From contig CM061228.1 in the NCBI GenBank assembly GCA_030844895.1, forward strand, positions 51,387,081-51,451,080: DNA of 64,000 nt, read 5' to 3'. Positions 1-11,805 of the stretch are shown here, in pieces. The translations under genes and the position numbers were made by a program. This DNA is from Ambrosia x helenae (taxonomy: Eukaryota > Streptophyta > Magnoliopsida > Asterales > Asteraceae). The notes beneath the pieces were generated by a model, which ran no database searches, was not told the DNA's origin, and saw nothing but the letters and a program-made list of their open reading frames with translations. Within the stretch, counting starts at the first letter, position 1. Every line of letters begins with the position of its first letter.

Positions 1-2225
1 CCCATCCGAAAATATAAGCCCAAAACATATTAGTCTATAAGAATTGGACTCCAATTGTGAAATCCCTTCGGCCCATTTAACCTTTATGTCCATTGTCCAA
101 TATCCTCTAGCCCAAGCTATACTCCACCTCTACATGGGAAACACCTGTTCAAATTTATCCTCATCATCCTATTATCCATTGCATGCACCCTCCATCCTTT
201 TCTGCTTCTAACTCACGCCACCCTCCACCATTTGATATATACATACATGCACTTCATCTTTGGAGGTCACCAATAAAATTAAGAGAGAGAGAGAGAGAGA
301 TTTACGTAGAGGAGAGAGAAGGAGAGAAACCAAAAGATAACCAAACCCGGTCATCGTCTTCGGCGGGCTTCGGTCTCCGGCGACCACGAAACACTCGAAC
401 CAGGAACCTACCCAACTGCAAGCTAAACCCGATCACGCTCCATCTCCGGTGACCCTACAAACATACCTTCGGTCTCCTTCTCCGATTATGTCTCCGGCAA
501 CCAATACAACCACAACTTAAACTCTTATAAATCCACAGAAGGATATATCCTTGCCGCTTTTGGTAACCCACGACCTCTATTAACCATTGATACACTTCTT
601 ATAACAGTTCATTCCCTTGTTCCGATTATCTAACTATAAACCATCATCATCAATGATCAACAACAACCTGTAACCTTTCATATTTTAGTTCTAGTCTGCA
701 TGAAAACCCCGGCGAACCAACAACCGGAACCCGACACGTCAACCTCTGAAAACTATTACTCCCGAACACCCGATCTCCCTCTGTCAATCTGTTACCACAA
801 CCCGACATCCATGTTCGAACAAACCATAACAGTCTTCAACAACACCCGGTCCGTCACCTTCAGCTCCGGTACCGGTCACCACCTTCGGCCGCTCCATCTC
901 CAGCCAGTTCTGCTTGCCAGCAACCAAACAACAACCCTTTCTTTTCCTGTCGTCTTCTTCGTCAGCCACCACAGCCAGATAAGCTTCAACGAATGAATAA
1001 TATCAACACCTTCAAACACCTACATCGGACACCTTCACTGTCACCATTATCCACATCTCCGATCATGACTACCGATTGTCCGTCACTCAAAGCCCATTAA
1101 CCCGACACCGGTCGTTATTCACAGTAACGATATTACCATTACCGTTAATATATAAGAAGCTAAAACCTAGATAACTCGGTTTGTATTCGTCTCGGGTTCG
1201 AACCCGTCAACACCCGAACCGGATCCACACGAGAGGAAGTGAGCAGGCCGACGTTTATTCTTAGGGAAGACGAAGAAGCTGGGTATGTCGACTACTGATT
1301 ATGTTATAACTATGATAGTATCATTGTTATATTATTATTATTATTATATTTATAATTAGTATTATTATATTAAGACGTGAAACGTGTGGGACGATAATAT
1401 TAACCCGTCAATATTAAAACGGATATCTTTATATATATACAAGAATATAAAACATTAAAGTATAATATTAAAGAATATTAATATCGAATTGTCCCCCGAC
1501 GTTATCACGTGCACAAGCCTTGCACGCGCTAATGGTGATAAAATATAATAGGTACAGTTTATTTGGAGATTATATCGTTAAGGAATAGTCTACAGGATCT
1601 GGGAGAATATAATTGAGGTGAGTACATGACCCTTTCCCTTAAAAGCCTTTGGGCTGATTACATGCTTGTTTATTCGTTACCAAAGTATTTCATATGGTTT
1701 ATATTATAAAAGTGTTATCGAGTTGTTAATAGAAATAATAGAACTCGGTCGAATAGAAACTACGTAGGATGGATCCATTTGGTATCATAGAGTATAGCCT
1801 GGACCAATTAGAGGTTACAGGACCATTTATAATCGATCTATACTCACAGGAATATATTTATCTAAACCAAGTAGAGGTTTAGAACCATAATAAGCACTTG
1901 TATGGTGCTTCATTGATAATATATTCCACCTTAGAATGACCGAACTAAATAGAAAGTGTTGTATGTTCGTTAAACTCGAGTTATTATTATTAGTGTGTCT
2001 AAATTCGGCATGTCTCACTAGTATGAAAATACTAATGTACTTTAAGCATGTTGTCAGGTAATTATACGAAGTATTAAAGAGCAAGCCGAAGAATAGAAGA
2101 TCTGGATAAGAAGAGGACACCATGGGTACATTTTATGTATTTCATCGATACTGAAATCCAGTTTAATGTAATCATTACCATTAAACCTGTTAATGCTAAT
2201 CCGCTGCGCCACCTGGGTCGTTACA
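1..2225 (+). mobile_element. 5' LTR (left end cut by window) of a Ty3/gypsy-type element
   Basis: This stretch is repeated almost base for base at 6274-8453. It ends in GGTCGTTACA and is followed at once by a tRNA-Met primer site, so it is the 5' LTR of an element whose first ~102 bases lie left of the window. It carries a short (AG)n run near 284-300 and TAA-rich repeats near 1331. Relative to the 3' LTR it has about 45 extra bases near 467-512 and a handful of substitutions, so the insertion looks fairly young. Short ORFs here (for example 700-996) occur identically in both LTRs and look non-coding. Confidence 0.9.
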
Positions 2226-5200
2226 GGTGGTATCAGAGCAACAGGTTTAACTAATAGAAATCCTCTCCTGATCCAGATCAACCAAAAGTATATTAGAAAT
2301 AAATATATGTTAATAGAAATTATAAGAAAGTATAGACAAATTATCGAGGAAAATTACTAGAATAATATTGTGAGGTAAATTGACAATTTTTAATGGCCAG
2401 AAAATTGTGAATTTATAGGCACGATTGAATTCTAGAAAATTCTTTGGTAATACCAAAAGATATAAAATAATAGAAATACAAGAAATACGAATAAACCAGA
2501 ATTTTATGAAATATAAATAAGTTATTATAGAAATATCCTTTCAATCTTTCACATCAGTTAGAAAAAAAAATATATAGGAACAACGTGTTAAGAATAAGAA
2601 TATAATTCTATATCTTATCATATGAAAAGTATCAAATCTTTGATATCTAATCTAAAGATAAGAAAATCAAAGGTAGTAATCCTCTTCAGAAGAAATTCAT
2701 GTTTGAAAATAATCGAAATCAAACATAATTAGAGAAAATAAATGATTATTAAAGAAAATTTATACAAGTATTGTACTCCCACTTGAGCATTCCTGTGATC
2801 AAGTCTCTAAATAGATATGATTCTTCCGACGAAATTCGTCATATCTGTCGTTTATACGGATTCCCTCCCGATGAAAATCGAGCGAATATAAATATAATTA
2901 TAAGAATATACCATTTCGTATAACCTATTATTTGAAACCATCAGTGCAAATATTTCCACGAAATATATCCGGGATTATATATATAATTCTTTTTAACCTT
3001 CGTTCTATCCGTTTGGCAAGATCATTTCTCGAATTTAGAAAAGTACTTTCAACTTCAAAGTCTTATAATAAGTCGATAAAAGAATATTAGAATCCAATTT
3101 ATATTATTAAGAAATAATATAGGTATCATCTCGATATAAACGAACTAATAGAAATAAGAGTAAAGCTTATATTAAATCGAAACATTTTAGAGATATTTTC
3201 ATCTCATCCGAAACAAATTTTTAGGGTTTAAAAGTCCAGCTCTTTAGACTTAAAGTGTCACATGAAGACTTCCTTGTGTTTCAATTCGAAAATCGATCAG
3301 TATACAATTTGAAACAAATTCTATAGTTTAAAGTTCGGCTCGTTGGACATAATACTCCATCTGAAGACTTCTTAGTATTCCAATCTGAAAATATATCAGT
3401 ATACAATCTATATATATGATCACATTCCTTTCCAAAAGTTTTGAAATCGCTGGTATGACAAGGCACGTGCAATATGGAAGGGTGAGCCCTGTACCTTGAG
3501 TTTTCGGGTTATGGTTGACATTCTTTCACATATAGCTCGAGAGCAAATCTCAAAACTCCTTAAATATCCTTTGATTCTATCACAAGTTATTCCCCAACTC
3601 TATTCGTAATATAAACTTCATGATTTAGTTTATTGTCAAAGTCTAAAAGCTCGTTTACACAACTTTAATTATGATATCAACAACCCACGCTACTAAATCA
3701 ATTTCTTAGAAACCTTAGAAAATATCCCAACCTGTTCAGTTGAACTTTTATCACTTTAACATCAAAAGTTGAAACTCGATCTTAACAACTTTATACCTCT
3801 GTTATCAGCACTATTGTTAATCGTTACTCCGAAATTCTATAAACAATCCCCACCAGATTGTTATTACTATTCAAACCCAGTGTATTATATTCTTTACTTC
3901 ATAGAATAATACATATGTCGAACTACTTCATATCTTTTCAGTAAGATTCCACTATCTACTGAAGATAATTAAGTCAATTATATCTGACTTAAGATACTTT
4001 GGTTTTCTTTAAAAACCAGTATTCGAGTGGTAAACTCCAACCAGAATATTAGCCTCACAGATAATCTAACGACATGTAATTTCTGGAAATTTATGAGTCT
4101 CTCTGAGACGAATTAAGTTTCCAAACATGAAGTTGTTTATTTATTTTATGAATATAAAGAAAAATATGTATATTCCAAAGTATACCTATTTTCTTTGCAT
4201 CACTCAAATAATGTTATTGGAAATCAAGTTCGAAGACTTGAGAATCCAGTAGAATTTTGAGAAAGTATGAAACGGTACTATACCAATAGTATTACCACTA
4301 TCATCTCTATTAAAGAAATTTGGAGAAGTTCGTGGACGATTATCATACTCAGTATCCTTAATCATTGAGTCACGAAATCTGAAATTTGTGACAATATGAT
4401 AAGAGAACTTGATTTATAAAAGGTGTAATATATCATGAAGATAAACCATCGTCTATAAATCGAGATTCTGTAGATCGGACAAGTCCATGGCAGCCTAGAC
4501 TTCAAAAATCCGAAACTCTTTATAACCAGATTCATCTATATACAGAATTGGTTAAAAGTTAGTAATCAAATCAGTATGTAGAATCAAGATGGCTGTATGT
4601 TCTCTATGCATTCCCTGGGGTAAAAGAAATCCGGACCCTTAGGAGAGGTATATCTGGACGTTTCCACAGGATTCTGTATAGGGACATATGATACTATAAA
4701 GGAAAAGACGCATTATCTAATGTTGGAGAGAATTCTGGTACTTTCCAGTACAGATGTTGCTAATACCTTGAGAATAGTATCAAGACATCTTTTAGTTCGG
4801 TCAACATAATATCTATATCTTATTGGATATGAGAATGACCTATTTCTAGATTATAACTAATAGATTGACTTCCTTCGGTCATATTCTAGTCATTTCACAT
4901 CGATAAGAGAACTCTATCGTTCGATTATATTATAAATATCCTTCCTGATAAAGATCATTTTCCAGTATATAATCGAATGTTTCTTGACAGGTCTCCTGAG
5001 ATAGATTATTCTCAACATCATGAGCTATTGTTCTTGGTCTTCATCATCCGAGTTATTTGCAAGCTATTTAGTATAAGAATTACTCATTAAGCCAGCTCGA
5101 TCCGATCACAATTTGATCATTTTCAATGGAAAGATTTATCCCGATCATTTCCATCTATAGAGAATAAGTATTAAACCTCTTTCCAGTGTGCATATGTATA

Positions 5201-6171
5201 TATATATGTATGACATTGACGAAGTATTCCTAGATAGTTCTCTTGACATCATATAAGTTTTGATTTATTATCTTCAAAGATATTCGTTCTGAGTTCTATT
5301 CCATAAATCTCTTGAGAATTAATTACACGTTAACTATATTTCACTCAAGTAAAGACGATACTTCTTAATAACCTATTTCATACGGTTATTTATTTGAGTT
5401 TTCTGCGAAGCCTAATTTCAACCCGAATAGTTATTACAGATCGAAAGTATTTATAGCTCGTTGTTCCTAAAAAAAATAAAAAAAATAATACTTATTTATA
5501 TTTATAGAAGTTGAAGAATCTAATAAGTGACTTTCCAGTAGTTCCTTTTCAAGACATATAAAAGAAGTTTGGATTTTATAAAAGATTAAATAATTTCAAG
5601 AATGAAGCCATTCGATTTGGCTATAAAATATTTATTATTAAAGTGTAGAATATATTTTAAAAATGTATTATAGAATAAAATTCTAAGAAAACAATCTATT
5701 ATAGAATGTAAAATATTTCAGGACGACATATACTATTATGAACAACCAGAGATAATTATAAGAGGAATTATACGTAGACTTAGTATTTATCGAGCGATTG
5801 TTATAAATAGAAAAAGATTAAGATATAATGATATCTTAAAACCACCAGAAAGTCTATAATGGATATGGCCAAGGGATTGGCCAAAGATAAATGATATATG
5901 AGAAACCATCGAGAATAGAAAGCTATTTAGAGTTTTATAAGTTTGAATTATATAACGCTAAGAGAAGCCTCTAGAATTAAGATTTTAATTCTATAGAGTT
6001 TAGAATTTGTTATCACAAAAATAAATGGGGGACAATTTCTATAGGTTGGGGAGAATCCAATAATAAGTATTATAAGATAAAAATTATCAAAAATAATAAC
6101 CAAAAGATATTTATATTATAAGGCAAATCGAACCAAATCTCGTGGACGAGATTCCTATAGGTTGGGGAGAA
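2226..6171 (+). mobile_element. Non-coding interior of the 2.3-kb-LTR retrotransposon
   Basis: The interior is about 3.9 kb, AT-rich and without any ORF above ~65 codons in either strand. It starts with the primer site TGGTATCAGAGC at 2228-2239. A leader motif around 3462-3500 (GTGCAATATGGAAGGGTGAG) closely resembles the leader of the gag-bearing element at 36326-36347, which suggests a related family. Near 6140-6171 the sequence resembles the usual gypsy pol 3' end followed by the polypurine tract. A degenerate second copy of that tail lies near 6025-6058. No gag, protease, RT or integrase is recognisable, so the element is non-autonomous and presumably mobilised by a relative. Confidence 0.75.
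6158..6171 (+). other. Polypurine tract of the element at 1-8453
   Basis: The purine run AGGTTGGGGAGAA lies directly before the TGTAACGACC start of the 3' LTR. This is the expected site for plus-strand DNA priming. Confidence 0.8.
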
Positions 6172-8453
6172 TGTAACGACCGAACGAATAAACCTTCTAT
6201 AATCTATAATTAATTAACATCTAATATTAATTAAGTTAATCTGGCCCAACGGAAATCGGCCCAATATATTAAACCCATCCGAAAATATAAGCCCAAAACA
6301 TATTAGTCTATAAGAATTGGACTCCAATTGTGAAATCCCTTCGGCCCATTTAACCTTTATGTCCATTGTCCAATATCCTCTAGCCCAAGCTATACTCCAC
6401 CTCTACATGGGAAACACCTGTTCAAGTTTATCCTCATCATCCTATTATCCATTGCATGCACCCTCCATCCTTTTCTGCTTCTAACTCACGCCACCCTCCA
6501 CCATTTGATATATACATACATGCACTTCATCTTTGGAGGTCACCAATAAAATTAAGAGAGAGAGAGAGAGAGAGATTTACGTAGAGGAGAGAGAAGGAGA
6601 GAAACCAAAAGATAACCAAACCCGTCATCGTCTTCGGCGGCTTCGGTCTCCGGCGACCACGAAACACTCGAACCAGGAACCTACCCAACTGCAAGCTAAA
6701 CCCGATCACGCTCCATCTCCGGTGACCCTACAAACAACCACAACTTAAACTCTTATAAATCCACAGAAGGATATATCCTTGCCGCTTTTGGTAACCCACG
6801 ACCTCTATTAACCATTGATACACTTCTTATAACAGTTCATTCCCTTGTTCCGATTATCTAACTATAAACCATCATCATCAATGATCAACAACAACCTGTA
6901 ACCTTTCATATTTTAGTTCTAGTCTGCATGAAAACCCCGGCGAACCAACAACCGGAACCCGACACGTCAACCTCTGAAAACTATTACTCCCGAACACCCG
7001 ATCTCCCTCTGTCAATCTGTTACCACAACCCGACATCCATGTTCGAACAAACCATAACAGTCTTCAACAACACCCGGTCCGTCACCTTCAGCTCCGGTAC
7101 CGGTCACCACCTTCGGCCGCTCCATCTCCAGCCAGTTCTGCTTGCCAGCAACCAAACAACAACCCTTTCTTTTCCTGTCGTCTTCTTCGTCAGCCACCAC
7201 AGCCAGATAAGCTTCAACGAATGAATAATATCAACACCTTCAAACACCTACATCGGACACCTTCACTGTCACCATTATCCACATCTCCGATCATGACTAC
7301 CGATTGTCCGTCACTTAAAGCCCATTAACCCGACACCGGTCATTATTCACAGTAACGATATTACCATTACCGTTAATATATAAGAAGCTAAAACCTGGAT
7401 AACTCGGTTTGTATTTGTCTCGGGTTCGAACCCGTCAACACCCGAACCGGATCCACACGAGAGGAAGTGAGCAGGCCGACGTTTATTCTTAGGGAAGACG
7501 AAGAAGCTGGGTATGTCGACTACTGATTATGTTATAACTATGATATTATCATTGTTATATTATTATTATTATTATATTTATAATTAGTATTATTATATTA
7601 AGACGTGAAACGTGTGGGACGATAATATTAACCCGACAATATTAAAACGGATATCTTTATATATATACAAGAATATAAAACATTAAAGTATAATATTAAA
7701 GAATATTAATATCGAATTGTCCCCCGACGTTATCACGTGCACAAGCCTTGCACGCGCTAATGGTGATAAAATATAATAGGTACAGTTTATTTGGAGATTA
7801 TATCGTTAAGGAATAGTCTACAGGATCTGGGAGAATATAATAGAGGTGAGTACATGACCCTTTCCCTTAAAAGCCTTTGGGCTGATTACATGCTTGTTTA
7901 TTCGTTACCAAAGTATTTCATATGGTTTATATTATAAAAGTGTTATCGAGTTGTTAATAGAAATAATAGAACTCGGTCGAATAGAAACTACGTAGGATGG
8001 ATCCATTTGGTATCATAGAGTATAGCCTGGACCAATTAGAGGTTACAGGACCATTTATAATCGATCTATACTCACAGGAATATATTTATCTAAACCAAGT
8101 AGAGGTTTAGAACCATAATAAGCACTTGTATGGTGCTTCATCGATAATATATTCCACCTTAGAATGACCGAACTAAATAGAAAGTGTTGTATGTTCGTTA
8201 AACTCGAGTTATTATTATTAGTGTGTCTAAATTCGGCATGTCTCACTAGTATGAAAATACTAATATACTTTAAGCATGTTGTCAGGTAATTATACGAAGT
8301 ATTAAAGAGCAAGCCGAAGAATAGAAGATCTGGATAAGAAGAGGACACCATGGTTACATTTTATGTATTTCATCGATACTGAAATCCAGTTTAATGTAAT
8401 CATTACCATTAAACCTGTTAATGCTAATCCGCTGCGCCACCTGGGTCGTTACA
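6172..8453 (+). mobile_element. 3' LTR of the element at 1-8453
   Basis: A 2282 bp LTR bounded by TGTAACGACC and its inverted form GGTCGTTACA. It is near-identical to 1-2225. It is followed by GAGAC at 8454, the likely 5 bp target duplication; the partner copy would be left of the window. Confidence 0.9.
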
Positions 8454-8458
8454 GAGAC

Positions 8459-10440
8459 TGTCTGAGATGATGAATCTGATTAATAAACAACAAACGGAGA
8501 TCGAGCAGTTTAAGTCTAATGATAAGAAGATGTTGGAGGTTGTAGTCGCATCAGCAGATGATAATGAAACTTTGAAGAAGACAATCAAGAGATTGAAGAG
8601 AGAAAATAAGAAGTTGCTGAAGCATGAGCAATGAAACACCAGGAGAATCATAGTCTTGAAGGAGGAGAACAAACAGTTAAAGAAGAGTAACAAGCATATG
8701 GATGATCTGATCAAGAACTTGTACTCTTAAGCTCCTCAACCTCAAGCTGGTGAAGTAGACAAAGAAAGAGAAGAAGAACAAGTTGATTTCGAACTGTCTG
8801 ATGAAGAAGAAGATGATGAACTTGATGAAGATGCTGGAAACGATACAAAGAAGAAGAAGAAGGATGATAAGGATGATGGAGGATCAGATGATGGTTCGAG
8901 TGATGGAAACGGCTCTGCTTTTGATGATAGTAGTGATGACGATGATGATGACGCTGATAAGTTTACATACGAGAAGCGTGACTCAGATAAGGGTGGTGAA
9001 TCGAGCTCTAAGGCTCCTGGTGAGAATGTGGATGAGGATATCTTCTGGAACGAGAAATTGCAGTCACTGTCTGAAGATGATAAGAACAAGTATCGCCAGA
9101 TGCTCACTGATCGAGTCTGGACGATCGACATGACTAGCAGGTTTCCAGAAATATTTGAATCGAACAATAAACTATTCGAGTTGGAGTTTGATGACTCTGA
9201 TCTTGAGGATGGGGAAGTTTCTGCGGCAATTTCGAAAGAGATACTTGAAGGTTTAGCAAAGCAAGTAGGAAAGACGTTGGAAGAATTACTTGCAGACAAC
9301 TTTATTCCAAAGATTCCTGAGAAAGAAGCTGGAAATCATTCGGATGATCATGATGTTCATGCATTCGAGGAAGTTGAAATGGAAGACATTACGAGCGAGG
9401 AGTATCCACAATATTTCAAGACAAATCAAGATTGTGGATTCTCTTTCTCAGATGAATTGCTAAACCATGCCGAGAAACTAGCGAAAGAAAAGAGCAAAGC
9501 GTTTGAAGACGAAATCTTCAAAGGGCATGACAAGCCACGGTTCGAGCAGTCAGAGAGTTTGAAAGAGTTTTTGAAGAAGTTGAAAGAAAAGGAAAATAAT
9601 CGTCCGAAACCTGATATTCAAGGAAGCTTTTACAAACTTCATAATGGAATTTTCAAAGGTCGTGCATTGGCCTGGAAGTTTGTTAAAGAGTGGAGGTGCT
9701 TCGCAGTAAAGTGGGAGAAGGGGATCTTGTATTTCGACAAGTTTCATCACCTGAAGACTCTTCCCTATTGGGCAATCCGTGATATTTGTCGTCACCGTTT
9801 AACGGGAGCGTCAAATAGTCAGATTACTTACTTTGCTGAGAAGATGACTAGACAAAGCCGAACCAAGTGGGACTTGTTTACACCACAATATCCAAAGCGA
9901 ATTGTGCATAAGAAGGATATTGATTTGATAACTGGTATGCCCAAGGTGACTTTAAAGTACAAACCACCGCGAGTGTTGAAAAAGATTCCTTTGTTGCCTA
10001 TTCCACAACACTTCGCCAAAGATTTCATCTGGTGGTATTATGATTGGAAAATTGCAGAGGTCGTGATTGTGTTGAAAGACGGAGAGTCGAACTACAAGAA
10101 AGTATACATCTTTGATCCCATGTGGTTGATAAACTGTTCACATGAGGATATTATCATGTTGTTCTATAATCCGATCTATTCAGATGCAAAAGATGCTGAG
10201 CAAGCAGGAAAGTACCAACGTGTGGTATTTCTGTGCTTTGCATATGATATCAATGCTGGGTGTAACTACGGTGAGAAGTTGGGAAAGTTTGTGGAGAAGC
10301 AAAAGGTGCCTGAGCTGAAAACGAAGAAGCGAAAGCAATTTCATGAACCGGTGATGACAAAAGAACAAAGGATTCAACGACACATCAAACTAATGAACAT
10401 TAGAATGGACGAAGAACGACGAACACAATCCAAGCAATAG
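8459..10440 (+). pseudogene. Extra 3' ORF of a Copia-type retrotransposon (function unknown)
   Basis: One reading frame runs from the left junction at 8454 to the stop at 10440, broken by stop codons at 8632 (TGA) and 8728 (TAA). The uninterrupted part from ATG 9028 is 470 codons. In order, the product has a lysine/glutamate-rich coiled-coil-like N part (about 8459-8730), a long acidic Asp/Ser/Lys tract (8760-9030), and a conserved-looking globular part (about 9600-10300) rich in Trp, Tyr and Phe. A basic tail follows. A polypurine tract and LTR begin 14 bases after the stop, so this ORF sits between pol and the 3' LTR. That is where some Copia elements (SIRE/Maximus lineage) carry an additional or envelope-like ORF. 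I see no signal peptide or membrane span and do not recognise the family, so an envelope role is not supported. An upstream pol is not in the window. Confidence 0.6.
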
Positions 10441-10453
10441 TCGAGGGGGAGTT
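10441..10453 (+). other. Polypurine tract before the Copia LTR
   Basis: The purine-rich run CGAGGGGGAGTT sits between the ORF stop at 10440 and the LTR start TGTAGATGC at 10454. Confidence 0.75.
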
Positions 10454-10967
10454 TGTAGATGCAAAAGTGCGACTAAAGCTTTGGATTGTACAACACAATA
10501 TGTTTTGTTGATATCGAAGGTGCGAAGGAGTGTTTCAGTTGGTGCGAAGGAAGCTTGAAAGGTGAGAAGGAAGATGATATGTACGAATGAAGATTTAGTT
10601 TATTGTAGAACTTGGTTCGACCAGTTGATTTGGGCGAACCTGCACATTCGCACAATCAATTTGGGCGAATGTGCAGTCTATAAATAGACAAGTTTGATTT
10701 TTGAATGTAACTTTTGATCATTATTATTCCCTCCACTTTCAGAAACTCTCTCTAGTGTTTTGTTAAACTCGTTTATCGTTCATACCTTGATTGTATCTAT
10801 ATTTCAACGTGTAATCGAGTGATTTATTAATGAAAACGTTTGAAAATGATGATCTGTGTGTTTGAATCTGTTTGATTATTATTTTGTGATAGTTTTAGGG
10901 TTTCCGCACCTAAAACTAACTTGTTTGATCATTCTTTGTTTGTTACCGATCCTTTCTCGCACATACA
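10454..10967 (+). mobile_element. Copia LTR, plus orientation (left arm of palindrome)
   Basis: A 514 bp LTR from TGTAGATGC to CGCACATACA, preceded by a polypurine tract, so it is the 3' LTR of the Copia fragment on its left. Its reverse complement is present at 11009-11524. The two form a near-perfect inverted repeat. Confidence 0.85.
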
Positions 10968-11008
10968 AATTTGTGGTTGTTTGATCCGAAATGGCTCTGA
11001 TACCACTT
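10968..11008 (-). other. Inverted primer-binding site between two mirrored LTRs
   Basis: The 41 bp spacer contains TGGCTCTGATACCACTT (10992-11008), the complement of a tRNA-Met primer site. It directly abuts the inverted LTR. This shows that the right-hand arm is a 5' LTR plus a few bases of leader in minus orientation. Confidence 0.85.
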
Positions 11009-11524
11009 TGTATGTGCGAGAAAGGATCGGTAACAAACAAAGAATGATCAAACAAGTTAGTTTTAGGTGCGGAAACCCTAAAACTATCACAAAATAATAA
11101 TCAAACAGATTCAAACACACAGATCATCATTTTCAAACGTTTTCATTAATAAATCACTCGATTACACGTTGAAATATAGATACAATCAAGGTATGAACGA
11201 TAAACGAGTTTAACAAAACACTATAGAGAGAGTTTCTGAAAGTGGAGGGAATAATAATGATCAAAAGTTACATTCAAAAATCAAACTTGTCTATTTATAG
11301 ACTGCACATTCGCCCAAATTTATTGTGCGAATGTGCAGGTTCGCCCAAATCAACTGGTCGAACCAAGTTCTACAATAAACTAAATCTTCATTCGTACATA
11401 TCATCTTCCTTCGCACCTTTCAAGCTTCCTTCGCACCAACTGAAACACTCCTTCGCACCTTCGATATCAACAAAACATATTGTGTTGTACAATCCAAAGC
11501 TTTAGTCGCACTTTTGCATCTACA
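11009..11524 (-). mobile_element. Copia LTR, minus orientation (right arm of palindrome)
   Basis: Reverse complement of 10454-10967, ending GCATCTACA. With the primer site on its left it is a 5' LTR pointing left, without any body. It is followed by GAGACTG (11525-11531), the same seven bases found just after the gypsy LTR at 8454-8460. Confidence 0.85.
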
Positions 11525-11805
11525 GAGACTGAGGAAGATAAAAATTTAGAGGATGGGCCAGTAGTGGTCGAATTTCATGAGATATCTCCTAAAGGTCATT
11601 CTAGACTATCAATTGATAGATAGATTGAATTTAGAATCGACTTGATTCTGGGGCAACCGGTATTGCTAGAATTATTTACTGTCTTACCTTGACTTTCAAT
11701 GGATGAATTAAGAAACCAAATGTTGGAGTTACCAGATAAGGTTTTATATATTCTAGCACGTCAACATGGGTCGTTGTCAGGACACGATACGATCACTATG
11801 AGTTG
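11525..11805 (+). pseudogene. Relic of Ty3/gypsy polyprotein (start of reverse transcriptase)
   Basis: Translation of the plus strand with stops gives a degenerate match to the segment of gypsy pol before and at the start of RT. It includes an IEFRIDLI stretch and a MDELRNQMLEL stretch, equivalent to the QVEFRIDLVPG and EMQELSEQLQEL stretches of the intact chromovirus at 25120-25225. It is bounded by the Copia LTR on the left and by copia A on the right. It cannot code for an active protein. Confidence 0.6.

Noticed and set aside
700..996. 98-codon ORF present identically at 6928-7224
   Set aside because: Lies in both LTR copies of a retrotransposon; no domain and the opposite strand is also open. 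Repeats explain the conservation.
8742..9299. 185-codon Ser-rich ORF on the minus strand
   Set aside because: Mirror of the acidic GAT/GAA-rich tract of the Copia ORF on the plus strand; low complexity creates it.
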